This document shows positions 43,901 to 54,795 of a stretch of DNA of 64,000 bases, piece after piece. A model generated the notes under the pieces. The model did no database searches, was not told the origin of the DNA, and saw only the letters and a program-made list of their open reading frames with translations. The DNA comes from Selaginella moellendorffii (Eukaryota; Streptophyta; Lycopodiopsida; Selaginellales; Selaginellaceae). The stretch lies in contig NW_003314361.1 of assembly GCF_000143415.4 (NCBI RefSeq), positions 8,653 to 72,652 on the forward strand, read 5' to 3'. The position numbers and the translations under genes are program-made. Numbering within the stretch: position 1 is the stretch's first letter; every line of letters begins with the position of its first letter.

Positions 43901-45180
43901 GCATGCTCAGGCTCAGGATGCTGAGGTGGCCTCTTTGCGAGACTAGATGGAAGCCCCTTTCTCATTGGTGGATGGGATTCTCTATTACAATAGCCGTGTG
44001 TATTTGCCACGGGTGGATGTGTTAATTACTCAAGTTTTATTCCACTATCATGATCGTCCAAAGGCCGGTCATTTTGGGGGGAAGAAGACATATGAGTTGA
44101 TTAAGCGCAACTTTTATTGGAGGAATATGAAGGCTGATATCCTCAAGTATTGTAAATCATGAGAGCTTTGTCAGCGGGTTAAGGTGCCACGGGAGAAGCC
44201 GGGGGGACTTTTGCAACCTTTACCTATTCCTTAGAGCCGTTGGTGTAATATCTCTATGGACTTTATCACTTGTTTGCCACGAACACAGAGGCAAAAGGAG
44301 CAAGTATGGGTAATAGTGGATCGGTTGACGAAGTATGTGCGGTTGGTGGCTTTTTGGAAGATTGTCACTGCCTCAAACTTGGCTACAGTTTATTTGGAGA
44401 AGGTTTTTCCTGATTTTGGTTTGCCAAAGGACATCATTAGTGATCGAGATTCAAAGTTCACTAGTGGATTTTGGAAAAGCTTTGCAAATGCTATGCAAGT
44501 GACTTTGAAACTCTCGAGTGGAGATCATCCTCAGACGGATGGGCAAACCGAGCGTGTGAATTAGGTGGTGGAGGATATGCTACATTGTAGTATTGGTCAA
44601 AGGCAAGGACAATGGGATCTATATCTTTCGTTGGTGCAATTTGCTTACAACAATAGCCAACACAGCCGAACCAAGCTAAATCCTTATTTTGCCATGTTTG
44701 GAAGGCATCCTCGAACAACGGTGGAGTTGAGATTGCATTTGAGTAAGGATGTTCAAGATAAGCTTGATTCCGAGGCAACTAATCTGGCCACAGAACTTGA
44801 TGAGATTCTGGTGGTGTGCAAATGAAATTTGCAAGGAGCTCAGGATAGAGTGGAGAAATTTGCCAATGAGCATCGCCAATTCCGGGAATATAAGGTGGGT
44901 GATCTTGTCTTTGTGCGAGTGATCTTTCCGTCAAGTGAGCGGTGGAACACCTTGGTGCCTTTTTGGACAAGGAAGAGTGATAAACTTTCCCATTGATATG
45001 CTAGTCCATATGAAGTGCTAGAGCGCATTGGTAAAGTAGCTTATTGGGTGCGGCTGCCAGCTGGGGTGAAAATTCATCCGGTATTTTATGTCAGCCAGTT
45101 GAAAAGTGTACTATCTCGGAGTGACGGGCCCAATGCCTCCTTGATGTATATGGTTGTGGAAGATGGACCAGGAGCTTGAG
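40967..45180 (+). pseudogene. Gypsy B gag-pol, broken
   Basis: Gag frame: MANQAERWNLIVN, later MDEFEVAFHLCFAPHYDVKN. Protease remnant beyond the TRIM: VDLILGMPWLVKVDLK. RT: FTKIDMRSGYHQISMNDASI, and the catalytic box reads FLEDILVFS where element A has FLDD, so one catalytic Asp is lost. RNase H: VTCNASGYALGGVLMQEG then TAG. Integrase: [15 protein letters not shown] then TAG. Nearly every stop sits where element A has CAG, CGA or TGG (43,251, 43,307, 43,533, 44,562, 44,823). Stops after LRD and before ELCQRVK are shared with element A. Confidence 0.88.
41845..42440 (-). mobile_element. TRIM-type small LTR element
   Basis: Two LTRs of 194-195 bp (41,845-42,038 and 42,246-42,440, both TGTAA...TTACA) flank 207 bp with no coding capacity. 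The segment TCTGATACCA next to the right LTR is the reverse complement of an initiator-tRNA-Met primer site, so the element reads on the minus strand. A perfect 5-bp target duplication GCTAG lies at 41,840-41,844 and 42,441-42,445. It is the classic structure of a terminal-repeat retrotransposon in miniature. Confidence 0.92.
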
Positions 45181-45254
45181 TAGGGTTCCCTAGAAAGGGT
45201 GATCACTAGTACAACTCATCCTTGGGACAAAGACTTTGTTGGGGGGGAAGAACT

Positions 45255-45487
45255 TGTTAAATGCCAGCCTTGAACATGTGGTCAACGTTGGTCAAAGGAA
45301 GGCTCAAGGGTATATTAAGGGATGTTAGGGTAAGAGACTTAACCGACCCTAGGGCTCACAGTGGAGCGGTGGTGCAGTGGAGCTTTTGAGGTAGCTCAGG
45401 GGTGGTTGGGTGGTGAGGAACCTCAAGAGATGGCGTAGCATAGTCTAGGGTGACTAGATCTGTATCTTTTTGTGCCGGATCATAACA
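45255..45487 (+). repeat. 3' LTR of gypsy element B
   Basis: 233 bp, ends TGTGCCGGATCATAACA. It is preceded by the G-run GGGGGGGAAGAA, a polypurine tract. Confidence 0.9.
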
Positions 45488-45828
45488 CATGGTGCTTGCT
45501 CTTCTTAGATGGGTGGTTCCCTAAGTTGCTAGTTTAAACTTGGTGTGGGCTCAAAAAGGTTAACCTTTTCTCTCTGTTCAGTGTGGTTTGGATTATACAT
45601 ATTCCTGCATTAATCTTATAAGACTTTGGAAGATTTTTGCAAAATCTTGGCTAGGAGTCAGATTGTTTTGAAATCTTAGATTATTCTGTTGATCAAGGCT
45701 TTCCACTTACATACTAAACACTTTTTATATTTGTAGAAAGCTCATACCAAATGGATGGATTTATAGCTTACTAGAAATTACTTTTATGAAAAATCATTAT
45801 CAACTAAATATTTATATTTGTAAGGTTT
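45488..45828. other. Spacer between two retroelements
   Basis: AT-rich DNA without a coding frame that I can support. No RNA gene seen. Confidence 0.6.
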
Positions 45829-46000
45829 GTAAATACATGTATGTATATACATGTATTACCATAGCTAGGTAATACACTAATTATAGTACTATAGTATATA
45901 GACCGTTCATTTGGGATTGAATCTGGTCCATCCATTCTTATATATAAGCAAGGTTTAAACCACAATTAATATACCTATTCCTATATCCCGAGCACTCACA
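45829..46000 (+). repeat. Candidate 5' LTR of element D, with TATA box
   Basis: 172 bp; matches 59,915-60,079 at roughly 80-85% by eye. TATATATAAGCAAGG near 45,939 is a TATA box, expected of an LTR promoter. Confidence 0.65.
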
Positions 46001-46579
46001 ATGGTGGAAGTGAGAGGCACTACAATTTGTCTCTAAAGGGCAAAGTTTTTTGGTAGTGTTTTGATCTAGTGTTCAGGATTGTGCTTTTTTTTTCTTATTT
46101 TTCCATTCTCTTTTAGATCTAGATCTATATTAACTTTTTGCAAGATTTAGAATTCTAGCTATCATTATGCTTAGATTTGCTCTTTTTTTCTGATCTTCAT
46201 TGCATTCTCTTCTTCTACCATGCAATGCTGTCATCAATCAAGGAATATGTCATTTGAGGTTGCTAATGTTGCTTTGTTGGAGTGAACTTTTGGTGTTATG
46301 GAGTGTGATCATGTTGGTGTTACATCCATCCTTGGTGTATTGCCATCTCCAACTTCTGTGGAACGTGATTACATGGTTTATCTTATTCTTAGTGTTTTGC
46401 CATCTCCTATTGATATAGAGTGTGATCATGATATTGATTAGCGAGTTATGGATGATGCAATCTAGTTTTTGGAGAATGTTCGAGGATCAAGTTTATAGGA
46501 AGATGATGTATACAAGCTCAAGTGGATTCTAGAGTGTGATGATAAGCTTGATTATTATAGAGATAGCTTTGGAGATGAA

Positions 46580-47245
46580 GTGAAAATTTTGCAGGATAGG
46601 TATCAATATTTCAATTTGCCATCTAAGAAAAGGTTGGGAAAGAATCTTTTCTCTTTCCCTTTTATTCTTTCCCAACCTTTTTTTATTTCTCGGCTTGAAC
46701 CACTTTCTCATATTCCTAGTATTTCTTCCTCATCTATAGTGTTTTTTTCTCCTAACATGTCGATCATTTGTGACTCACATGATTTTCATTCTCAATCTAG
46801 TGTTGAGTTAAGTGTTTTTTGTCCTCCTTATACTAATCTAGATGTTGAGTGTATCCATGAAGTTGAGAATATTTTTTTTGTTTAGTTGATAGAATCTTTG
46901 ATCAATTCTAGTGTTAAGTATTCCCCTATTCCAAAGGTTGAGTCACTTTGGCTAGAGTTTCAGGTTGAATGCATGTCCCCATTTGTGAGTGCCACTAATA
47001 GCCTTTGCTTTACTGTTGCTGTTAGGGAATTTATATATTCCCTTGAGAGTGTAGATGTTATTATTAATTTTCCCATCTCAAGTGTTAAGCTGTGTGTTGA
47101 GGAGGTTGAGCAGTGTGAAATTTTTATTTATATTGTGGTAGCTAAAGTATTTTATGATAGGAGGTCCCGTATTTTCCAAGCTTTAAGCACATGTTCTTCT
47201 AATTTCCCCATTTCTATATTGCCAGTTATTGCAAATTCCTGAAAA
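46580..47245 (+). pseudogene. Gag-region frame of element D
   Basis: MKILQDRYQYFNLPSKKRLG runs to a TAG at 46,883-46,885; the frame then continues with SVKYSPIPKVESLWLEFQVE and CFTVAVREFIYSLESVDVII to 47,242. No zinc knuckle or known domain seen. Assigned to gag only by position after the LTR. An inverted repeat (arms 46,628-46,645 and 46,664-46,681, AAAAGGTTGGGAAAGAAT) lies in its start. Confidence 0.4.
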
Positions 47246-47449
47246 AAGTGATGGAAGATCATTTGGGGAGATAGTAGTCTCAATACGATGGTGAAGGTGA
47301 ACCCTAGGAGTATTGTACATGCTGGTTTTAGATGAGTTTTGTAATTGTCTCCTCTTCTTATGCTTCTTTATCAACTTTTTCTTCTTCCACAATTAATTTT
47401 TCTTGTTTTCTCCTTTTTTCTCTGACACTTCAAACTTTTTTATCGGCCT

Positions 47450-47790
47450 GTTGGACATCATGCTGAACCTTATAAACTTGTGGTTCAACTTGCTGCAACA
47501 CCCAATATAGCCCTTTCCACTAAGCAAGGAGTCCCTTAGATAAACCATATACCGTAAGATGGGGAAAACAGACTAACACCAAATCATCCACTTTGTACTT
47601 CGCAGATGGATGATGATGGGAGTTGTAGCGCCGTTGTTGTCCCACTTATACGCGGCCTAAGTGTTCAATAGACTCCACTCAGATAAGTGGAAGAATGCTC
47701 ATCAAATACTAATCCCACGACTTAGCATCGGTAGCTTGTGGCAATCGCGAAGGTAAACCCAACTCCGTTGGTAATATATCGTCCGTTAAA
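47450..47790 (-). pseudogene. Inverted fragment of an element D integrase C-terminus
   Basis: Minus strand reads YKVDDLVLVCFPHLTVYGLS and VLQQVEPQVYKVQHDVQQ, the counterpart of YKVDDLVLVYFPHLTVCGLS at 57,540-57,600 on the plus strand. It sits head-to-head with the RT fragment at 47,850, so the interior of element D has been rearranged. Confidence 0.75.
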
Positions 47791-47849
47791 CAAAGTGACA
47801 ATTCTGGATGTGTACCCTCTTCCTCACACTGTTGATCTCTTGGATCGTC

Positions 47850-48412
47850 TGGGGCAAAGTCGTTAGTTCACCAAGCTAGATCTTGCTTCTAGGTACTGGC
47901 AAGTATCGATGGCTGAAGAAGATATTTTTAAGACTATTTTTCATACACCATTTGATTTGTATGAGTTCTTGGTGATGCCGTTTGGTTTGAACAATGCTCC
48001 AACAACTTTTTATTGGATGATGGACGAAGTTCTTTGCGATATGCCCAAGGTGATTGCTGACTTCATTGATGATGTGTTGATCCACTCGAAGGGGATATGG
48101 GGGAGCACATTCGTGATGTTTGTAAAGTGTTAGATTGGGTATGGGACATTGGTTTAAAGTTGAAGCAGTCGAAGTGCATGTTTGGGTCTAAGGACACGAC
48201 TTATCTTAGGTACTGTATTTCTTATGAGGGTTTGCAAGTTGATCTTGACAAACTTGTGGTTGTTCTAAAATTCCCTACTCCAAAGTGTGTGAATGATATG
48301 CAGTGCTTTCTGGGCAAGGTGCAGTATTTCAGTCGTTTTGTGGATTATCTTTTTGATTGCACTACCCTGTTGCAAGCATTGTTGAAGTTATCAACATCAT
48401 TTTCCATTTGGT
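47850..48412 (+). pseudogene. Element D reverse transcriptase fragment
   Basis: KLDLASRYWQVSMAEEDIFK-like start, [30 protein letters not shown] (RT box), FLGKVQYFSRFVDYLFDCTT. It runs to FSIW at the target site of element C and continues at 55,944 with SPDCERAFVDFKELL. A frameshift near 48,100 breaks it. Confidence 0.8.
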
Positions 48413-49560
48413 TGTAAGCCACAAATTTTTCCTTTCCAATTTGCCAGCTTACCTCGTCTATCCGTCCAACACTGCCTTGGCTTTTGCTAAGTTCCCTTGC
48501 CAAGGTTCTCGCCTATGGTACCAGCTCCTACTTGGTTTCAGCTACTCACTGCACGAGCAACAGAGTGTTAGCCATCCTTCCACGGATTCCCAAATCACTC
48601 CCAATCCCCCTCCCCGGGTTAGACTGGACTTAAGGTTCGGCTACACTCCCCGCAGGCACAAGCAGCCAAGCACACCAAGCTTCCAGGTTCCTAACATCCC
48701 TTGGTACCACAAGACTTGATCATGGGACCCTCTAAATCCCAAGTCTTGAGTGCAACACTAGCTTCGGGACGCCGGGGCGAAACACCGTGGCCTAACGGCC
48801 CGGTATGGGTACCTCTCGCCCCCCACTTCCATCCCGAAGGAAGGCCCAAGCCCCTAGGAAGGGCGAGGACCAATGAGCCGCATGGTACTCAAGTGGGGCA
48901 CCACTCCACATGAGCCGGGAGCACCGCAATCGGTTTCCCTTTCGGGAGTGGGAGCTGCTCTTGAGCACTTCCTTGGATGGCCCCTCCGGCACCAGCCAAG
49001 TCCATGCTCACTCCCACCCAAGGCCCCTTAGTCCCAGTCCCAACCTCAAGTCGGTTTGGAAGCCCAACTGGAGAGTCCCTTCAAAACTGGTTCCTGGACC
49101 TCACTATCCCTACTATACTTTTGGAACCCCCTGCAGCCCCCCCCCCCTGGGGGACGCACGCTTTGGGCTTTCACCCCTTGACCCATATTAGTATTTGGAC
49201 TTAGTCTCTGGCTCGATCTCGGATCCGATTTCGGATCCGACTTCGGATTCGGTCTCGGACTCGATCGCGGACTCGATCTCGGACCTGATCTCGGGCCCGA
49301 CCTCGGACTCGACTTCGGACTCGGTCTCGTACCCGATTTCAGATCTCGGACTCCGTCTCGAACTCGGTCTCGAACTCGGACTCGAACTCGGTCCCCGAGT
49401 CGGTCTTGGACTCGATTCCGGACTCTATCTCGAACTCGGTCCTAGAGTCGGTCTTGGACTCGATCTTTGACTTGGTCCCATCCGATGAACTCTTTGTCAT
49501 TTTGGTCATGCTTTCGGGGTTCCCTTAGCCTACGACACCTCGGCGAGTTGGTTCCTTACA
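48413..49560 (-). repeat. 3' LTR of element C
   Basis: 1,148 bp, TGTAAGCC...CCTTACA. It contains a CG-rich minisatellite at about 49,203-49,477. Partner at 54,796-55,943. Confidence 0.95.
49203..49477. repeat. TCGGACTCGATC-type minisatellite in LTR
   Basis: 6- to 12-bp period array of TCGGACTCGATC variants, rich in CG dinucleotides. The same array occurs in the other LTR (55,586-55,860). The Ser/Asp repeat proteins that can be read from it are artefacts. Confidence 0.93.
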
Positions 49561-49963
49561 ACTCCACCACCCATAGAAGAAGTTTGATGCCCACATCGAA
49601 CGTCTCTTTTTTATCCTATGACTTGTTGACCATGTCTCCGGGGGCATCCTCCCACTTAGCGGTGTGCCTAAGTTAACCTCCCCAGCCAAGAGCTCATGAC
49701 AACGGAATATAGGTGTCCCTATACTCCTCCCCTCACCACGCCCTAGTATGGGGTCGGGACTTGAACCCAGCCTTGCTTTACTAGGGGGTTGGGACTCGAA
49801 CCCAACCTCCGTAGAATACGTCTACGGTTTCGACATCCCCGCAGGGAGTCGGGCGTAGCTCCCTACGCCTGGTCGACCTAGCTAACCCATGCTAATTAGC
49901 TTACCTTTGATGCGCCATCGGGTCCCAACATATGCCATTGCTCAACTTCTCAAATTGATACTT
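49561..49963 (-). other. 3' untranslated region of element C with two T-arm-like hairpins
   Basis: Between the Gag-Pol stop and the 3' LTR. The minus strand holds GGTTGGGTTCGAGTCCCAAC (C) at 49,807-49,787 and GGCTGGGTTCAAGTCCCGAC (C) at 49,772-49,752. Each is a 7-bp stem with a 7-nt loop matching a tRNA T-arm and Pol III B-box. A further inverted repeat GGCGTAG/CTACGCC is near 49,850. No complete tRNA is present. Confidence 0.7.
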
Positions 49964-52900
49964 TTAATTGAACTTTGCATAAGTACATAGAGTTCTGCCA
50001 TGCAGAAATTCCTCCACTAGATCTCGCGCGTTCGCTAGGTTCTCCTCCGGTTCCCATGTTGCTTCGCAGTGTGGAAATCCTTTCCACTTCACATGGAACT
50101 CTCTCACCTCGCGTCCTTGTCGCTTGCTCTTGCGCGCATTGAGGATGGCCTCGACTTCGTATTCCTCCTCCCCTTGGATAACCTCAGGTAAAGGTCTTAC
50201 TTGGTCCTTGCGAAGCGGATCCTCAAAATACGGCTTGAGTAAGTTCACGTGGAACACGGGATGCATCTTCCCCATCTCTCGAGGAAGTCGGAGACGGTAA
50301 GCCACTTTACCGATTCGAGCCTCAATCTCGTAAGGCCCCGCGAACCTGCTTAAGGAACTCAAGATCAATTCATTTGCAGGAATACATGCATTTTTACCTT
50401 TGGGTCAACTTCCGGCTGATCCCACTTGGTAGCCTGAGGTTCTTGGTGTTCAGCCACACCTTCTCCCCAGCTTGGAACTCCACATCTCGACGCTTTTGGT
50501 TCGCGTACTTAGTTTGCCTTTGTTGAGCCCGTTCCAAGGAATCCCTCACTAGATTCCAAAAGTTGAGTCTTTCCGCCGTGAATGCCTCCACTGCGGGTAA
50601 CTCTCCATGATACTCGGCCACGCCGAGTTCCACAGGATCTTCAATAGCTCGCCCATTGATGACTTCCCATGGACTCACCCCGATGCTCGAATGTGGTGAG
50701 TTGTTATAACACATTTCCGCAAGTCCCAAATGACTTACCCAGTCGGTCTGGTCTCCCGAGACATAGCATCGCAAATAATCCTCCAGCTGCCTATTCACCC
50801 TTTCCGTTTGTCCGTCTGTCAAGAAGTGTTAGTGCCATCAATCTTGACTCAATACTCATTACCTGTCTGTGGGTGATAGGCCGTGCTGAATTTCAACTTG
50901 GTGCAATATAGTTCCAGGAATGTTCTCCAGAACTTATTGGTGAAGATGTTATCTCGATCTGAGATAATCTCTTCCGGCCTTCCCCGCACTCGAACCACTT
51001 GTTCGAAGAACAGCTTCGCCACACCTTCCGCATCCACATCCGTTGTGGTGGGTATGAAATGTGCCATCTTTGAAAATCGGTCCACCACCACGAATATCGC
51101 ATCGAACCCCTCGCTTGGGGGTAGTCCCGTGATGAAGTCCATCGTGAGACATTTCCACGGACGATCTGGAATGGGGATGCTTTGCAACAAGCCCCCACTA
51201 GCCTTCGTCACGGCTTTGACCTGCTGACATGTTGGACATGTCTTTACATAGTCTTGGACGTCCTTAGCCATAGCTGGCCAGTGATACTTCCTTTTGAGTA
51301 AGCCCATCGTCTTGGGCACTCCGCCGTGTCCCGCGAGAGGTCCGTCATGACACTCTTCCAAGGCTACTTTCCTTAGTTCCCCTTCTGGAACATACACCCT
51401 CGTTTGCTTGTAATATATGAGTCCGTTGCGTTCCGCATAGCCCGTTTTCTCTTCCGTTGGCAGCTCACCTCTCTGGTGAGCTTCCCGCGCCTCCAGATTC
51501 CTCAGCAACACTTCTTGTGCTAGACCATCACTCTCGTATGCGGTCCGCACATCGTCCCAAAAGGTTGCTGTCGCGCTAGATATCGCCAACTTCAAGCTTG
51601 CTTTTCGACTTAGCGCATCTGCCACGATGTTGCTCTTCCCAGGCTTGTACAGGATCTCGCAATCAAACTCGGCCAAAGCATTGGCCCACCGACCTTGTTT
51701 TCCCCTTAGGTCGGGCTGTGACAAGAAGTGTTTCGTTGCCACATTGTCCGTGTAAACCTTGAAGTGTCTCCCAAGGTAGTGTCGCCACTCCTTGAGCGCC
51801 TTGACCACCGCAAACAATTCCTTCTCGTGGGCAGGCCACTTCCGTTGAGCCTTGTCCAGCTTCTTCGAGAAGAACGCTACTGGATGGTTGTCTTGCTTCA
51901 AAACTGCGCCCAACGCAAAGTCCGAAGCATCCGTGTCTACCTCAAAGTCCTTACCAAAGTCTGGTAATGCCAACACCGGAGCCTTCCTCAACTTCCCTTT
52001 GAGGTGGACGAATGCCGCCTCGCATTCCGCTGTCCATACCATCTTCCCTTTTCCTGTTTGGTCCGTTAAGGGCAGGGCTACTCTCGAATAGTGTCTGATA
52101 AACTTTCGATAGTAGTTGCATAGCCCCAGGAACGCCCTCAACTCATGTACATTCGATGGTCGTTCCCATTCTTGGATCGCTTGGACCTTCTCCGGGTCCA
52201 CCTTGAGCCCGTCCTGGCCCACCACATGCCCGAGAAACTTTACCTCTTGTTGAGCAAAGTCACATTTGCTCTCTTTAGCATACAGTTTGTGTTCCCTTAG
52301 TTTCTCAAACACCTTCGCCAAGTGTTCGGCATGCTCCTCTAGCGTCTCGCTATAGATCAGGATGTCGTCAATATAGACGACCACGAAGCGATCCAGATAG
52401 GGTACAAAGATGTGGTTCATCAACGCCGAAAATGTTGCCGGCGCATTGCACAGCCCAAAGGGCATCACCAAAAACTCAAAGCTCCCATACCTCGTTTGAC
52501 AGGTTGTCTTCTCGACATCTTCCTCAGCTACCCTGATCTGGTAGTATCCTGACCTTAGGTCAATCCTCGAGAAGTATTTTGCCTTTCCCAACCTATCGAA
52601 CAGGTCCTCGATCCTTGGCAAAGGGTACTTGTTCTTCTTGGTATACTTGTTGAGCAACCGATAGTCTATGCACATGCGCATAGATCCATCTTTCTTTTTC
52701 ACAAATAGCACCGGCGCCCCATACGGCGACTTGCTCAACCTAACATACCCTTTGTCCACCAACTCCTCTAGTTGGCTCTTGAGCTCCTTGAGTTCTTTTT
52801 CGTTCAATCGATAGGGTGGACGAACCACCGCCTCAGCACCCTCGACCAGCTCAATCTTATGTTTTATCGGTCGTGCGGGGGGCAACCCTGCCGGTAGCTC

Positions 52901-54736
52901 CTCTGGCATGGTATCCTGGAATTGGTCCAGCACCTGCTGGATCACTAAAGGTACTTCTTCCGTTCTTGTCTTTTTGTCACTCTTCACCGAGAGTAAGCAC
53001 AAAAAGGCTGCCTTAGTTCCTTTAGTGAGTTGTCCTCTCGTGGACACCAGGTTTAAGCATGACTCTTTGGCCTTGCTTTGCCCTACCTTTAGATCCTGGG
53101 CCTCCACCCTAGATCTTCTTCCTTGGGCATTCGCCAATACCACAAGGTTCCTACCTTGTCCATGCAGGGCTACCACGAACCGATTAAACCAATCCATTCC
53201 GAAGATCACGTCAAATCCCGCCATGTCAAAGACAGTGAAATCCATGTCCACTTTCCATGTCCCCACTTCGACTCTCGCTTGTCGAAGTATCTCATCGGTG
53301 CTTTGGCTACCCTGAACAAACTCTATAGTCCTTGGTTCGCCTAACCGCTGCACTGTTAGTCCGGCTTGCCGGACTATGTCTGCAGCCACAAAATTATCCG
53401 AAGCACCCGTGTCAATAAGGATCTTAACAAAGCTACCTCCGAGCTTCCCTCGGAGGGCTAGTAGATGTCGCGAACGACTCTCTACCAAAGTTGCTCGTGT
53501 AATGAGTAACTTTGAGTTAGGGACTGGATCACATACCTCAGTTTGGACTTCACCCGACTTGATGGCCATATTGGCTCTGGCCTTCTTCGGGTAGGGACAT
53601 TCCCTCGAGAAGTGTCCCACTTCGCCGCAGTTGTAGCATACGTTGTTGCCCACGCTGCTATATGACTTGACCTTCTTATCCGTGGGTTTGTCTTTTTTCG
53701 CTTGACTTCCCCACGTACTCGCTCGCTGGCCACCGGCTTTGCCTTTCCGGAACCCCGAGGACTCATTCTTAGAGAAACTCTTCTTGAATTTCCCCTTGTT
53801 ATATGTTCCCCTCGGTTTGGCCCCTTTGTGAAATGTGGATCCCGACCCCGTCGTGTTCCCCTTTCGCAGGTTATCGTTGAAATGCACCTTGATGGCCGCA
53901 TCCAACGCTTCCTTGTAGTTGGTCGGGTTCCAGCGCATCACCTCACCGCGAGCCCAGGTTTGCAAACCTGATATAAAGGCATGGAACGCATCCATATCCC
54001 CCATGTCCGTGACAAGTATCCTCTTTGCCATGAACCCATTCACATATTCCTGGATGGTTCCAGTCTGCTTCAGCCTACTCAACTCATCTCTCAGATGCAG
54101 AGTGGCATTCGGAGGAACGTATGTCGCGCGGATCCTCGCCTTCATCATGTCCCAGGTGGCCACCGGTCCTTCGTTGGCCTCCGTTGTTCTCCACCAAGAC
54201 TTGGCATTATCTGCCAAGTATGGTTTTGCACATGGGACCTTCTCCGAGCTCGGTAACCGCAACGCTCGGAAGTAGTCCTCCATATCGTAAAACCAATCCT
54301 CCACAACCTTATAGTCGTTCACTCCCTTGAACACCGGTGGGGGCTTTGGTTTGTACTTGGGAACTGCCTGAGGGACTGATTCCACTTCGGTCTGTTCGAC
54401 CTTGTCTGGTTTTGCCTCAGTCCCTGCCGAAGGGTCCGCACCTTCTGCGCTGCCAGCATCCGCAGTCTTTCGCTTTTTCTTCCGCTTCTCGTCACGCTTT
54501 AACTTGCATACGAGAGTCTCCAGCAGGGTATTGGTCTGTGCCAACTGTCCTTCTAGCACGTCCAATCGAGCCTTGGACGACCGAACCTCGCCACCGGACT
54601 CCTGTTTGGAAGTTTCCTCACTGGAGTCCTCCTCATGCAAGGATTCCTCATCCATAGCCTCTTGTTCAACCGGAGGCTCCAGCTCCGGCGGAGGTTCCGT
54701 CTCCGCCTGGGTTCGCTTACGCCCTGCCCTTGCCAT
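49964..54736 (-). CDS. Gag-Pol polyprotein of element C, with two introns
   Basis: Exons 54,736-50,863, 50,815-50,398 and 50,345-49,964 total 4,674 nt, exactly 1,558 codons (1,557 residues). Gag with coiled-coil start and retrotrans-gag region (about 130-290); zinc knuckle [14 protein letters not shown] (367-380); protease LIDTGAS (440-446); RT with CIDYRLLNK and [11 protein letters not shown] (box at 788-796); RNase [14 protein letters not shown] (about 925). Integrase zinc site (H..H..CPTCQQ), core MDFITGLP and [12 protein letters not shown] motif [12 protein letters not shown], then chromodomain [19 protein letters not shown]. All main catalytic motifs are intact. Both introns lie in integrase and interrupt [11 protein letters not shown] and KLTQ/RFAGPY. 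Unspliced RNA would end translation at a TGA just inside intron 1. Confidence 0.93.
50346..50397 (-). other. Intron 2 of element C Gag-Pol (52 bp)
   Basis: GTAAAAATGC...CCTTAAGCAG. Removal joins CAA AG/G TTC to read LTQRFAGPY, the conserved integrase GPY/F start. 52 bp is not a multiple of three, and the intron contains stops. Confidence 0.85.
50816..50862 (-). other. Intron 1 of element C Gag-Pol (47 bp)
   Basis: GTAATGAGTATTGAGTC...CTTGACAG with a CTAAC branch-point-like site 18 bp before the end. Removal restores [13 protein letters not shown], the near-invariant integrase motif. GACAG occurs at both junctions, as would follow from an insertion. Confidence 0.87.
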
Positions 54737-54781
54737 CTCCCAGCAATCCGCCTCTATCCTTCGCTAGAACTGAGATAAAGG

Positions 54782-54795
54782 CTCCGATACCAAAT
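54782..54795 (-). promoter_or_regulatory. Primer-binding site of element C
   Basis: Minus strand TTGGTATCGGAGCC, matching the 3' end complement of initiator tRNA-Met (TGGTATCAGAGC in most plant elements). Confidence 0.85.

Larger units (their letters stand above)
40710..45487 (+). mobile_element. Ty3/gypsy LTR retrotransposon B, sibling of A
   Basis: LTRs 40,710-40,942 and 45,255-45,487 (233 bp each), same family as element A but on the plus strand. The flanks TATGG (left) and CATGG (right) are a 5-bp target duplication with one C/T difference. Gag starts near 40,967 and domains run Gag, protease, RT, RNase H, integrase. It is internally deleted between Gag and protease, where a TRIM is inserted (41,845-42,440). 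The primer site is decayed. Confidence 0.9.

Noticed and set aside
48691-49204. Pro-rich open frames in the LTR of element C, repeated at 55,074-55,587
   Set aside because: They recur only because the LTRs are repeated; no sign of coding function.
49195-49470. Ser/Asp-repeat proteins in the element C LTRs
   Set aside because: They are translations of a CG-rich minisatellite present identically in both LTRs; no start context or homologue.
49752-49807. tRNA genes
   Set aside because: Only T-arm-like hairpins are present; no acceptor stem, D-arm or anticodon arm can be drawn.
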